From an uncultured Paraprevotella sp. (GTDB lineage Bacteria > Bacteroidota > Bacteroidia > Bacteroidales > Bacteroidaceae): a stretch of DNA of 6,626 nucleotides. Positions 1 to 6,345 of the stretch are shown here, piece by piece. The notes beneath the pieces were generated by a model. That model was given only the letters and a program-made list of their open reading frames with translations. It did not search any database and was not told where the DNA came from. The number at the start of each line of letters is the position of its first letter. Within the stretch, counting starts at the first letter, position 1. The stretch covers positions 1-6,626 of the forward strand of contig CAAGLP010000002.1 in assembly GCA_900770805.1 (NCBI GenBank). The letters are read 5' to 3'. Position numbers and translations under genes: made by a program.

Positions 1-50
1 CCGTTTTCCTGTGTCTTGTCGTATTGTACTTTACATTCAAACCATTCCAT
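1..50 (-). CDS. DUF4494-like protein, N-terminal fragment
   Basis: Only the first 16 codons and two bases of a 17th are inside the window; the gene runs leftward off the edge. The start is the ATG whose complement lies at 48-50. The peptide reads MEWFECKVQYDKTQEN, with the next codon beginning GG (Gly). From memory, Bacteroidales DUF4494-domain proteins begin with a very similar W-F-E-C-K-x-x-Y-x-K-T-x-E-N-G pattern, which is why I make the call. The family is small and of unknown function. It lies 72 bases after the ygiQ stop on the same strand, and I see no TAnnTTTG box in that gap, so read-through from ygiQ is possible. With so few residues the family call is recognition of a short signature, not a domain match. 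Confidence 0.68.
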   Translation of the reverse strand, partial: MEWFECKVQYDKTQEN

Positions 51-122
51 AATTATTGCGTATATATTATAAATAAGTAATGTGTATTGTCTATCTTGTT
101 ATTCTCTCATGTACGTCGGACT

Positions 123-2012
123 TTACTTTCGTCTGCGGAAAGTCTGTATTTGCTGTTTGTTATAGGCTTTTGTTCTTGTGCTTGCAGATTGTTTTTGCGT
201 GTATGGCAGTTTTCTTTCAAAGAAGAACGATTTCTGGCGTTTCTTCTCTTCGGGATCATGTTCGCAAAACACCTGTTCCATTGTATAGGGATGATAGCCG
301 GTGGCAAAGATGGTTGTTGCCACGGTGAGTGGAGTGGGAGTGAAGTCCTGTACCTGGTCGGTGTCCAAGCCCATGCTCTTTGTCTCGTGCGAGAGGCTCT
401 CCATGTCATGCATTGTGCATCCCGGGTGTGAGGAAATGAAGTATGGGATAATCTGCTGGCGCAATCCTGCCTCGCGGTTCACCTTATCGAAGATGCTCTT
501 GAATTTGTGGAAGAGTGCAAACGAGGGTTTGCGCATTATGTCCAGCACATGGTCCTGGGTATGCTCTGGTGCAACTTTCAGACGACCAGAGACATGGTGC
601 AGAATCAGCTCCGTAGTATATTCACGTGCAGCCTTGTTCAGTGCCTCGTCTTTCCAGTTGTGCAGAAGCATGTCGTATCTAACACCACTGCCGATGTAGC
701 TGTGCTTAATGCCAGGCATACTGTCCACTGCTCGGTAGATGTCCAACAAGGGACGATGATCGCCATTCAGATTGGGACATATCTGTGGATGTATGCAGGA
801 TGGACGGCAACAGACTTTGCAAGCCTTCTCGTTTCGTCCTCGCATCATGTACATATTGGCACTGGGACCACCCAAGTCGCTCAGGTTGCCACGGAAATCA
901 GGCATCTTGGTTATCTGCTCTACTTCATGCAGAATACTTTCCTTTGATCTGCTCATGATGAACTTGCCCTGATGCGCCGATATGGTGCAGAAAGCACAAC
1001 CTCCGAAACATCCACGGTGCATGTTCACCGAGAACTTTATCATATCATAGGCAGGTATGCGTTTACCCTGGTATTTGGGATGAGGCTGACGTGTGTATGG
1101 CAGGTCGAAACTATTGTCCAGTTCTTCTGTGGAGAGAGGAGGGTAGGGAGGGTTTACCACAACATGTGTGGTGCCGGTCTTCTGTATCAGTCGCGAAGCA
1201 TTTATCTTGTTGCTTTCCTCCTCTACATGACGGAAGTTCTCGGCGTGCAGTTTAGGATTGTGTAGACACTCCTCGTATGAGTGTAGCACTATGTCGTCGT
1301 CTGTAATCCCAACTTCATCAGCAAGCACCACACTTTGGGGCAAAGTCATTTGCTCTACGACAGCCTTGCGGAATCCCTTGCGTGTCATCAGTGTTTCGCC
1401 TGTAACGGGGTCATACTCGAGACTTTCATCATATGTATCAATGAACGACTCCAGTATGCGCACCAATTCCAAATTCACTTTATCGCCCATGCCATAGGTG
1501 ATCATATCGGCACCTGAGTCGACAAGTATCGATGGGCGTATGCGCTCCTGCCAATAGTCGTAGTGTGCCACACGCCTAAGCGAAGCCTCTATGCCACCAA
1601 GAACAACAGGTACGTCGGGGTAGAGTTGTCTGAGGCATTGTGTGTATACTATTGTTGGATACTCGGGGCGCATGTCATGTCGTCCATCCGGAGAGTATGC
1701 GTCTTCGCTTCTCAGTCGGCGAGCAGCGGTGTATTTGTTCACCATCGAGTCCATACATCCAGGACTGATGCCGAAGAACAGGCGTGGACGTCCCAGGCGT
1801 TTGAAGTCGCGCAGGTCGCCATGCCAGTCTGGTTGTGGTATTATGCATACACGCAACCCTGCTGCTTCCAGTAATCTACCCACTACGGCCACTCCAAAGG
1901 AAGGGTGGTCTACATAGGCATCGCCAGAAAACAGTATTACGTCAGCTCTGTCCCACCCGCGCAGATCCATCTCCTTGCGTGTGGTGGGCAACCAGTCACT
2001 CAGTCGGTACAT
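123..2012 (-). CDS. ygiQ: YgiQ family radical SAM protein
   Basis: A 629-residue cytosolic radical SAM enzyme of the YgiQ (UPF0313) family, whose substrate is not established. The N-terminal part (about 1-180) carries the family's characteristic blocks: LPTTRKEMDLRGWD, SGDAYVDHPSFG (29-40), GRPRLFFGISPGCMDSMVNKYTA from 74, and VLGGIEASLRR (137-147), resembling a cobalamin-binding-like N-domain. The radical SAM core begins around 325, with the iron-sulfur motif C335-x3-C339-x2-C342. A second cysteine group follows at C398, C401, C402, C406 and C412. The C-terminal 35 residues are basic and low in complexity. Length is somewhat below the E. coli protein (about 739) and ordinary for Bacteroidales versions. 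The ATG at 2012 is favoured because YRLSDWLPTT aligns with the family start and it overlaps the upstream small gene by 17 bases, implying coupled translation. No obvious damage. Confidence 0.95.
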   Translation of the reverse strand: MYRLSDWLPTTRKEMDLRGWDRADVILFSGDAYVDHPSFGVAVVGRLLEAAGLRVCIIPQPDWHGDLRDFKRLGRPRLFFGISPGCMDSMVNKYTAARRLRSEDAYSPDGRHDMRPEYPTIVYTQCLRQLYPDVPVVLGGIEASLRRVAHYDYWQERIRPSILVDSGADMITYGMGDKVNLELVRILESFIDTYDESLEYDPVTGETLMTRKGFRKAVVEQMTLPQSVVLADEVGITDDDIVLHSYEECLHNPKLHAENFRHVEEESNKINASRLIQKTGTTHVVVNPPYPPLSTEELDNSFDLPYTRQPHPKYQGKRIPAYDMIKFSVNMHRGCFGGCAFCTISAHQGKFIMSRSKESILHEVEQITKMPDFRGNLSDLGGPSANMYMMRGRNEKACKVCCRPSCIHPQICPNLNGDHRPLLDIYRAVDSMPGIKHSYIGSGVRYDMLLHNWKDEALNKAAREYTTELILHHVSGRLKVAPEHTQDHVLDIMRKPSFALFHKFKSIFDKVNREAGLRQQIIPYFISSHPGCTMHDMESLSHETKSMGLDTDQVQDFTPTPLTVATTIFATGYHPYTMEQVFCEHDPEEKKRQKSFFFERKLPYTQKQSASTRTKAYNKQQIQTFRRRK

Positions 2013-2313
2013 TTGCGGCTATTTTGTCTTTTTGCCAATCCAGGAACAACAATATCAATTGGTGCAGACCTAGTGCTTTCATGTTTTCGTGAAAGATGAC
2101 ATCCTGAGCCAGGGTGATAAGTTCGGCTGCTCCGTTAGTACGTTCCAAAAGAGCACGTACATTTAGTTGAAGTTTTTCCAGTATCATCTCGTCAACAATA
2201 CCATTGCTGTCCAATAGGTTGACAAACAACGAATACTTTTCTATAGTTTCCAGATGCTCGTCAGCAATAGCCATGCTACGGCTACCTTTCATATTGCAAA
2301 TTATTCTGTACAT
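1996..2313 (-). CDS. Small helical hypothetical protein between amidase and ygiQ
   Basis: A protein of up to 105 residues that I do not recognise. It has no signal peptide, no cysteine or histidine cluster and no clear membrane segment. The pattern of leucine, isoleucine and charged residues (for example EKYSLFVNLLDS, MILEKLQLNVRALLERT, LHQLILLFLDWQKD) suggests a compact cytosolic bundle of about four amphipathic helices. The start is uncertain. The first ATG (2313) overlaps the end of the amidase gene by 13 bases, the next (2292) gives 98 residues and leaves an 8-base gap, and the third (2274) gives 92 residues and has a weak AAAGG 10 bases before it. Its 3' end overlaps ygiQ by 17 bases. 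This tight packing between two clear genes and an intact frame are the main reasons to believe it is real. A partner or accessory role to YgiQ is possible, but only by position. Confidence 0.75.
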   Translation of the reverse strand: MYRIICNMKGSRSMAIADEHLETIEKYSLFVNLLDSNGIVDEMILEKLQLNVRALLERTNGAAELITLAQDVIFHENMKALGLHQLILLFLDWQKDKIAANVPTE

Positions 2314-5249
2314 AAGAATTGGTATGATGCGTTAATTATAGCTCTTCTTGTTTCTTTGTCCTCGATCAATTCCAGAGGGAAACCATAGGTGATACATCTA
2401 TAGTCCTTACCCTGGTAGGCTACGGCCCCAGATGTTTGTTTTATGGTTGTCTGTGGGATTTGTGTTATTATCTCCGTATTATCCTCACCAATGGTTGTTT
2501 CTGTCTGGTATGTGGTATGCATTTCGTTGAACAGCAGTGTGGCAAAGGCATTGCTGGTGTTGGTTGGTTGTATTGCATTGACACGTGCCGTGGTGTAGAT
2601 GTATGGGTTTGGAATTGATGTCAGTGTAAACTCTGTTCCCATGCCTGTTACCTTCATGCTATCCGTAGGCACACAATCTGTGTGCATGTATTTTAGCACA
2701 TTGTAGGCAAAATCCCTTTGTTCTGCTGTTCGCAGGTCTTCGCCAATATAGGCACCACTAATCATTACGTTTCCACCCTTTGCAGTGTATGCCGTTATGG
2801 CTTGTTGCAGGTATTCGGGATAGGTTTGGTATATACGATGTGAATATCCGTCGAAACGTTGTGCCCCAAGGATGAGGTCCACGATGCGATATGCCTCGAG
2901 ATTGGTTTGTGGCAGGGCTGATACCATGCATGAGGAGATACTCAGGTCGCGACGTGCAGCATAGTCTTCATCAGCCAGAAGGAAGTCTTTGGCGTGCAGG
3001 GCAGGGTAGTCAAAGGTGTTTCCAGCCACAGGCATGCCGTTCAGGTTGTAGATGCTTGTATTTCTGATGTATGCTACACCGGGGTCTTGACTCATGTCAA
3101 ATCCTCGCAATGTATCGGTGTCTACGGCCTGTGCGGCTGCAAGTCTTTCAAAACCGTTAACTATCATCACCTTCACGGCCTCATTGTTGTATGGTATGCG
3201 TGCGCACACTTCTTCACTCTTCATACTGCTTCCGCCTTCGTTCAGTGCTGCTATGCGGAATCGGTAGAATACTCCTGGCGTGGCGTTTATGTTCACCTGA
3301 TTTGCATTTACCACGGTGCCATTATCCCATCCCTTGTTGTTTTGTTTTATGTAGATTACATAGGATGTGGGCATTGCAGTAGGTTCCAGCGGGTCAACCT
3401 GTGGGTTCCATTTCAGTGTGATTAACTTCTCCTTTTCGTTGGTCACGGCCGAGAGGTCCTTTACGGGCAGAGGCTGTACCGTAGGTGCTCCTTTTTGGTG
3501 TACGGAAGCATTGTACTTCAGTATCGACTTATATATGGAGCGTGCTATCAGGAACTTGCAATAAGGGTCGTGTGCCACGAGCATATCGGCATAGTTCTGG
3601 TGCGACAATACTTCCAGAATCATGGACGGCACTTGTGGTTCGCGGCTTTCAGAATAGTTGCGGTCGTAGAGCGAGCGTCTGTTCCAATTGCCAAGATGTA
3701 GTGTCAAGTCCTTATGTATCTGTGCCAGCATTCCGTCGGCAAAATCTCGGTTTGTCAGGCGCGACATTCCTGTGGCCAGCTGCTTGTCATAGAACTGTGT
3801 GGTATAGACACCCAGTGTGCCAATGATGTCCATATTGTTTCGCAGGCCTGCATCGGTATGCACTCCCAGCGCCAGCTCCAAGGGCACGCCGAGGCCTGTT
3901 AGGGTGTCGTTAGGCATAAACACCGAGCCTCTTGCAATATGGTTTATACCGTGTCCTCTTGCGTTAATGTCATCGGCATAGTCGTTTGTTCCTTCTTTGG
4001 TGCTGTATATGCTATATGGTGCTCCTGCCCATTGCATGTAGTATCTGGAGCCTTCCAGATAGCGTGGCAGGCCACTTATCTTCTGGTACTCCTCTCCTGC
4101 TTCTCCGCGCTCCAGGTTGCCCATTCCTCCGCCAAATCGCACCGCGTCTGCGGTAATATGTCCGCGATGTTTGCTATAGTTTGTCAGGCTTACTGAGCAA
4201 TCCAGGCTTTGTCCCCTGCCAAACTCGTATGTGCCCAGATACACCCATGTTCCGCCTCCCATACGTTGGTTTACGCGTACTTGAGTCTGCACTCCTTTAT
4301 GTCTGATGTTGTACACGGCATCTGGCACGCTCGTAGGCAGGGATTTGTAGGATACGTAAACGGCATATTCTCCATCTTCGGGGATGTCCGGTGTCCAGGT
4401 TATGGTGGAGAGTCTTGAGCTCTCTTCCTGTGCATCGGCAACGCGTGCAGTACCCTCTGTAAAGGGATTTTGTGTGTCTCTGTAGAACTCGCGCCAGTGT
4501 GCGAAACCTGTGCCGCAATCCACCCATGCTCTGGGGCCGTTGTCCTCGCGGTATGTGCCACGGATGCTGGGGCGGTCGTTGTCCACGATTACCTCGTTTA
4601 TCTGTGTGTCACGTTCTCTTGGTGAGAATACCACGGCTCCGGCATTCTCCAGCATAGGCATCAGGAATGGAACCACGATGGTTTGTGTCAGTATGTCTTC
4701 GCATGTGCCGAAGAGTCCTGGCCTTTGCCATCTCCACTGGTCGGTCTTTATATCGTAGTATCTGCCATGGCTGGCCCATACGGCCAGATGTCTGTTCTGT
4801 AATCCATTGGGTATGTTGAAAGGGCGGTTCAAGGGTGTTGTCCAAGGGTTTTCCCTGTGATCCAGTCCTCTCCAGTATCTTGTGGAGTCGGGGTGGAGCA
4901 TTGTTTCGGCAGGCACCATATTCTCTATGGGATAACCGTTCACCGTGATTATAATATTCCACTTGTTGTAGGGGTGTGGAATATGCTTTCTGATGTCCTG
5001 ATAGATTGTTGCCACCACTTCGTTGGTGAATGGTTGTCCCAGGAATATTTCGCTGACGGCAATCTCCATTTCCTGTTTCTCTGCACGGAATAGGATTTTT
5101 TCCACTCTTGCCTTGTCCTTGCAATTGTATGCTGGGTTCTGGTAGGTGTCAAAGTAACTGCCCAACCTTTTTTTTATTGTTCTTGTGGGTTGGGCAGACG
5201 CAGTGATTGCCATCAGTGTGACAAATATGTATGTTAGCAGTCTGTGCAT
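2301..5249 (-). CDS. Exported amidase-like protein with golvesin-type insert, FnIII and C-terminal alpha/beta domain ('xanthan lyase-like')
   Basis: 982 residues. A signal peptide (1-19: MHRLLTYIFVTLMAITASA, probably cut before Q20) has no lipobox cysteine, so the product is probably periplasmic or secreted. Residues 20-145 form an unassigned mixed domain. A catalytic domain like N-acetylmuramoyl-L-alanine amidase (Amidase_3) follows in two parts, about 150-215 and 410-580. Its landmarks line up with the family's zinc ligands and catalytic glutamate: H161 in WASHGRYYD, E184 in CEDILTQT followed by ENAGAVVFSPRERD, H464 in LGVHTDAG, and E546 in PSMILEVLSHQNYAD. Between the halves, about 228-376 is a beta-rich segment like the golvesin/xanthan-lyase carbohydrate-binding type (GEYAVYVSY, GTWVYLGTYEF, ADAVRFGGG). 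A fibronectin type III domain spans about 593-687 and an alpha/beta domain about 691-982. There is no T9SS-type sorting tail. Likely role: peptidoglycan or glycan remodelling; 'xanthan lyase' labels in databases are probably misleading. The start lies one base after the acyltransferase stop, indicating coupling. Confidence 0.85.
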   Translation of the reverse strand: MHRLLTYIFVTLMAITASAQPTRTIKKRLGSYFDTYQNPAYNCKDKARVEKILFRAEKQEMEIAVSEIFLGQPFTNEVVATIYQDIRKHIPHPYNKWNIIITVNGYPIENMVPAETMLHPDSTRYWRGLDHRENPWTTPLNRPFNIPNGLQNRHLAVWASHGRYYDIKTDQWRWQRPGLFGTCEDILTQTIVVPFLMPMLENAGAVVFSPRERDTQINEVIVDNDRPSIRGTYREDNGPRAWVDCGTGFAHWREFYRDTQNPFTEGTARVADAQEESSRLSTITWTPDIPEDGEYAVYVSYKSLPTSVPDAVYNIRHKGVQTQVRVNQRMGGGTWVYLGTYEFGRGQSLDCSVSLTNYSKHRGHITADAVRFGGGMGNLERGEAGEEYQKISGLPRYLEGSRYYMQWAGAPYSIYSTKEGTNDYADDINARGHGINHIARGSVFMPNDTLTGLGVPLELALGVHTDAGLRNNMDIIGTLGVYTTQFYDKQLATGMSRLTNRDFADGMLAQIHKDLTLHLGNWNRRSLYDRNYSESREPQVPSMILEVLSHQNYADMLVAHDPYCKFLIARSIYKSILKYNASVHQKGAPTVQPLPVKDLSAVTNEKEKLITLKWNPQVDPLEPTAMPTSYVIYIKQNNKGWDNGTVVNANQVNINATPGVFYRFRIAALNEGGSSMKSEEVCARIPYNNEAVKVMIVNGFERLAAAQAVDTDTLRGFDMSQDPGVAYIRNTSIYNLNGMPVAGNTFDYPALHAKDFLLADEDYAARRDLSISSCMVSALPQTNLEAYRIVDLILGAQRFDGYSHRIYQTYPEYLQQAITAYTAKGGNVMISGAYIGEDLRTAEQRDFAYNVLKYMHTDCVPTDSMKVTGMGTEFTLTSIPNPYIYTTARVNAIQPTNTSNAFATLLFNEMHTTYQTETTIGEDNTEIITQIPQTTIKQTSGAVAYQGKDYRCITYGFPLELIEDKETRRAIINASYQFLCTE

Positions 5250-5250
5250 A

Positions 5251-5790
5251 TTAGAATTTGAATTTCTCTGGGTGTCGGCCTTTGAAGTCTTTGAAGTACT
5301 GCTTTATCTCCGACATGTCTTTATCAACATCTCCTGTAGGTGTGAATGTTCGTGTACATTTTATCAGTTTCTGTTCGTAGTCAAGGCCGTATAGCAGTAT
5401 AGGGAGGTCGGCCTTCAGCGCTATGTAATAGAAACCTTTCTTCCAATCCTTTACTGGTTTTCGTGTCCCTTCAGGTGTGATGCATAGTCGGAATGTCTGC
5501 CTTTCTTTTGCCTGTTTGGCGGCAATGTCTGTCATTCCGTGGTGTTTGTCCCTATGTACAGGTATGCCACCTAATTTGCGCATCAGTATTCCCAATGGCC
5601 ATACGAACCATTCCTTCTTCATCAAGAAGTTGCATCTGATGCCCTTTGCATAGCTATACAGCATTCCTATGATGAAGTCCATGTTGCTGGTATGCGGAGC
5701 CATGGCAATGATGTATTTCCTGGGCAGGGGTTCGGATACTTCCTCTCTGAACCCCATCCATCCGAATAGAATTTTATGGAAGATATTCAT
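5251..5790 (-). CDS. PlsC-like 1-acylglycerol-3-phosphate acyltransferase family protein (short form)
   Basis: A 179-residue lysophospholipid acyltransferase (LPLAT/PlsC, PF01553-like). The family moves an acyl group onto a lysophospholipid or related acceptor at the inner face of the cytoplasmic membrane. The catalytic HX4D motif is H33-T-S-N-M-D38, followed by MKKEWFVWPLG (57-67), GGIPVHRD (74-81) and the acceptor-binding motif PEGTR (106-110). A late hydrophobic strand DLPILLYGLDY (128-138) fits motif IV. There is no clear transmembrane helix; the protein is close to the bare catalytic domain, a size I associate with Bacteroidetes short forms rather than the roughly 240-residue PlsC of E. 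coli. It therefore need not be the main phosphatidate-forming enzyme, and the acceptor could be another lipid. Its stop and the amidase ATG are separated by one base. The start follows an A-rich stretch. Confidence 0.92.
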   Translation of the reverse strand: MNIFHKILFGWMGFREEVSEPLPRKYIIAMAPHTSNMDFIIGMLYSYAKGIRCNFLMKKEWFVWPLGILMRKLGGIPVHRDKHHGMTDIAAKQAKERQTFRLCITPEGTRKPVKDWKKGFYYIALKADLPILLYGLDYEQKLIKCTRTFTPTGDVDKDMSEIKQYFKDFKGRHPEKFKF

Positions 5791-5810
5791 CGTGTTTTTT
5801 TATGTTCTGG

Positions 5811-5865
5811 CCGCTCTCCGTTAACCGTTCGTCGCTTGAGTTGACCGCTCACCGCTCATCGTTAA
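5811..5865. repeat. Degenerate heptanucleotide tandem repeat, consensus CCGYTMA
   Basis: Eight imperfect units run without interruption between the acyltransferase start and the stop codon of the 87-residue gene: CCGCTCT, CCGTTAA, CCGTTCG, TCGCTTG, AGTTGA (one base short), CCGCTCA, CCGCTCA and TCGTTAA. The array ends exactly at the TGA stop (complement at 5866-5868), and TCAAGCG, covering that stop, looks like a ninth decayed unit. I recall similar CCGTTCA/CCGTTAA strings in other Bacteroidales intergenic regions, but cannot check this here. Confidence 0.75.
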
Positions 5866-5873
5866 TCAAGCGA
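5832..5873. repeat. Inverted repeat, 8-base arms, over the end of the 87-residue gene
   Basis: TCGCTTGA at 5832-5839 is the exact reverse complement of TCAAGCGA at 5866-5873, with 26 bases between. In the leftward transcript this could form an 8-bp hairpin with a large loop, spanning the stop codon of the 87-residue gene. It lacks a following U tract close enough for a typical terminator; the nearest T-run in the DNA (5795-5801) reads as A in the leftward transcript. It may be a by-product of the heptamer repeat or a weak RNA processing or attenuation element. Confidence 0.4.
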
Positions 5874-6129
5874 GGGCCTGTATGTCGTCTATTATGGCAT
5901 CTGTGCGGTCTACCAGATCCTGGCGCAGTTTCTTAAAGAACTTCTTGCCGGCTCCGGGTTGTACATGCGAGATTCGGCATATGATATCGGCTTGCATCAT
6001 CAGTATGCTCTCCATCACGTTTGTCAAGGCATCCTGATCTACTTTCTCGTAGAGGTTCAGTGCTATGCACTCGGCAAAGAGTTCGCCACACAGGTTGTTT
6101 ACACATTTTTTGAGTTCGCGTCTTTTCAT
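5866..6129 (-). CDS. Small conserved-looking helical protein (87 aa)
   Basis: An 87-residue protein that I cannot assign to a named family. It starts with a basic segment (MKRRELKK) and is predicted by eye to be almost entirely helical, with two cysteines early (C9, C14), a third at C22, and an acidic final helix (LVDRTDAIIDDIQALA). There is no signal peptide. I have a loose memory of similar short proteins in Bacteroidales, but not of a function. It is the first gene of the leftward run: a Bacteroidetes-type promoter lies about 50 bases upstream, and it stands back to back with pfp. The gap to the acyltransferase is 75 bases, mostly repeat, so membership of the same operon is likely but less certain than for the tight genes downstream. 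A helical adaptor or regulator is a guess only. Confidence 0.8.
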   Translation of the reverse strand: MKRRELKKCVNNLCGELFAECIALNLYEKVDQDALTNVMESILMMQADIICRISHVQPGAGKKFFKKLRQDLVDRTDAIIDDIQALA

Positions 6130-6181
6130 AGTCTTAGAGTGGTGTATGGTTTATATTCTGTAGTTTCGTTTTTTCAAGTTG

Positions 6182-6213
6182 CTAAGGTACATATTTATTT
6201 ATTTATGTGCAAG
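6182..6213 (-). promoter_or_regulatory. Bacteroidetes-type promoter for the leftward operon
   Basis: On the minus strand, TACCTTAG (complement at 6182-6189) matches the Bacteroidetes -7 consensus TAnnTTTG with one mismatch. A CTTG (complement at 6210-6213) sits 20 bases upstream as the -33 element. Transcription would start near 6176, giving a leader of about 47 A-rich bases before the ATG at 6129. The spacer is an A/T-rich ATTT repeat. Confidence 0.6.
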
Positions 6214-6222
6214 CAGAGCTTG
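6210..6222. promoter_or_regulatory. Inverted repeat CAAGC-AGA-GCTTG over the leftward -33 box
   Basis: A perfect 5-3-5 inverted repeat. Its left arm contains the -33 element of the leftward promoter, so a dimeric regulator bound here would compete with RNA polymerase. No bound protein is known to me, and a 10-base match can arise by chance. Confidence 0.35.
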
Positions 6223-6273
6223 TCTTTTTACTGCTTTTTCTGTCATTTTTGCTCTTTTGTGCCCGTCGCATTA

Positions 6274-6302
6274 TTGTAATTAAGGAAATATTCGTACCTT
6301 TG
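6274..6302 (+). promoter_or_regulatory. Bacteroidetes-type promoter for pfp
   Basis: TACCTTTG at 6295-6302 is an exact fit to the -7 consensus TAnnTTTG. TTG at 6274-6276 serves as the -33 element with an 18-base spacer. Transcription should start near 6308, leaving a leader of about 38 bases before the pfp ATG at 6346. Confidence 0.75.
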
Positions 6303-6312
6303 CTTTGCAAAT

Positions 6313-6325
6313 ATTGTACAACAAT
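6313..6325. promoter_or_regulatory. Inverted repeat ATTGT-ACA-ACAAT in the pfp leader
   Basis: A perfect 5-3-5 inverted repeat just downstream of the expected pfp transcription start. It overlaps a second perfect palindrome, TTGTACAA (6314-6321). Its position would suit a repressor site or a very short RNA hairpin, but it is A/T-rich and could be chance. Confidence 0.3.
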
Positions 6326-6345
6326 TTTAAATAAATTCAAGAAAA

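Noticed and set aside
119..144. Possible hairpin at the ygiQ stop (ACTTTC/GAAAGT and GACTTT/AAAGTC pairings)
   Set aside because: The stems are A/T-rich, only 6 bp and mutually exclusive, and no U tract follows in the leftward transcript, so I do not call a terminator.
301..947. Rightward open frames of 132 and 146 codons opposite ygiQ
   Set aside because: Antisense to a well-conserved radical SAM gene, with no recognisable protein character.
2994..3425. Rightward open frames opposite the amidase gene, the longest 143 codons
   Set aside because: They lie wholly antisense to a gene with clear domains, have cysteine-rich, unpatterned translations and no promoter. They are shadows of the coding strand.
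4609..5124. A 171-codon leftward frame inside the amidase gene
   Set aside because: It is in an alternate frame of a gene whose own frame has a signal peptide and the amidase motifs; its translation is low in hydrophobic patterning.
6192..6204. ATTT short tandem repeat
   Set aside because: Simple A/T-rich spacer inside a promoter; too short to call a meaningful repeat.
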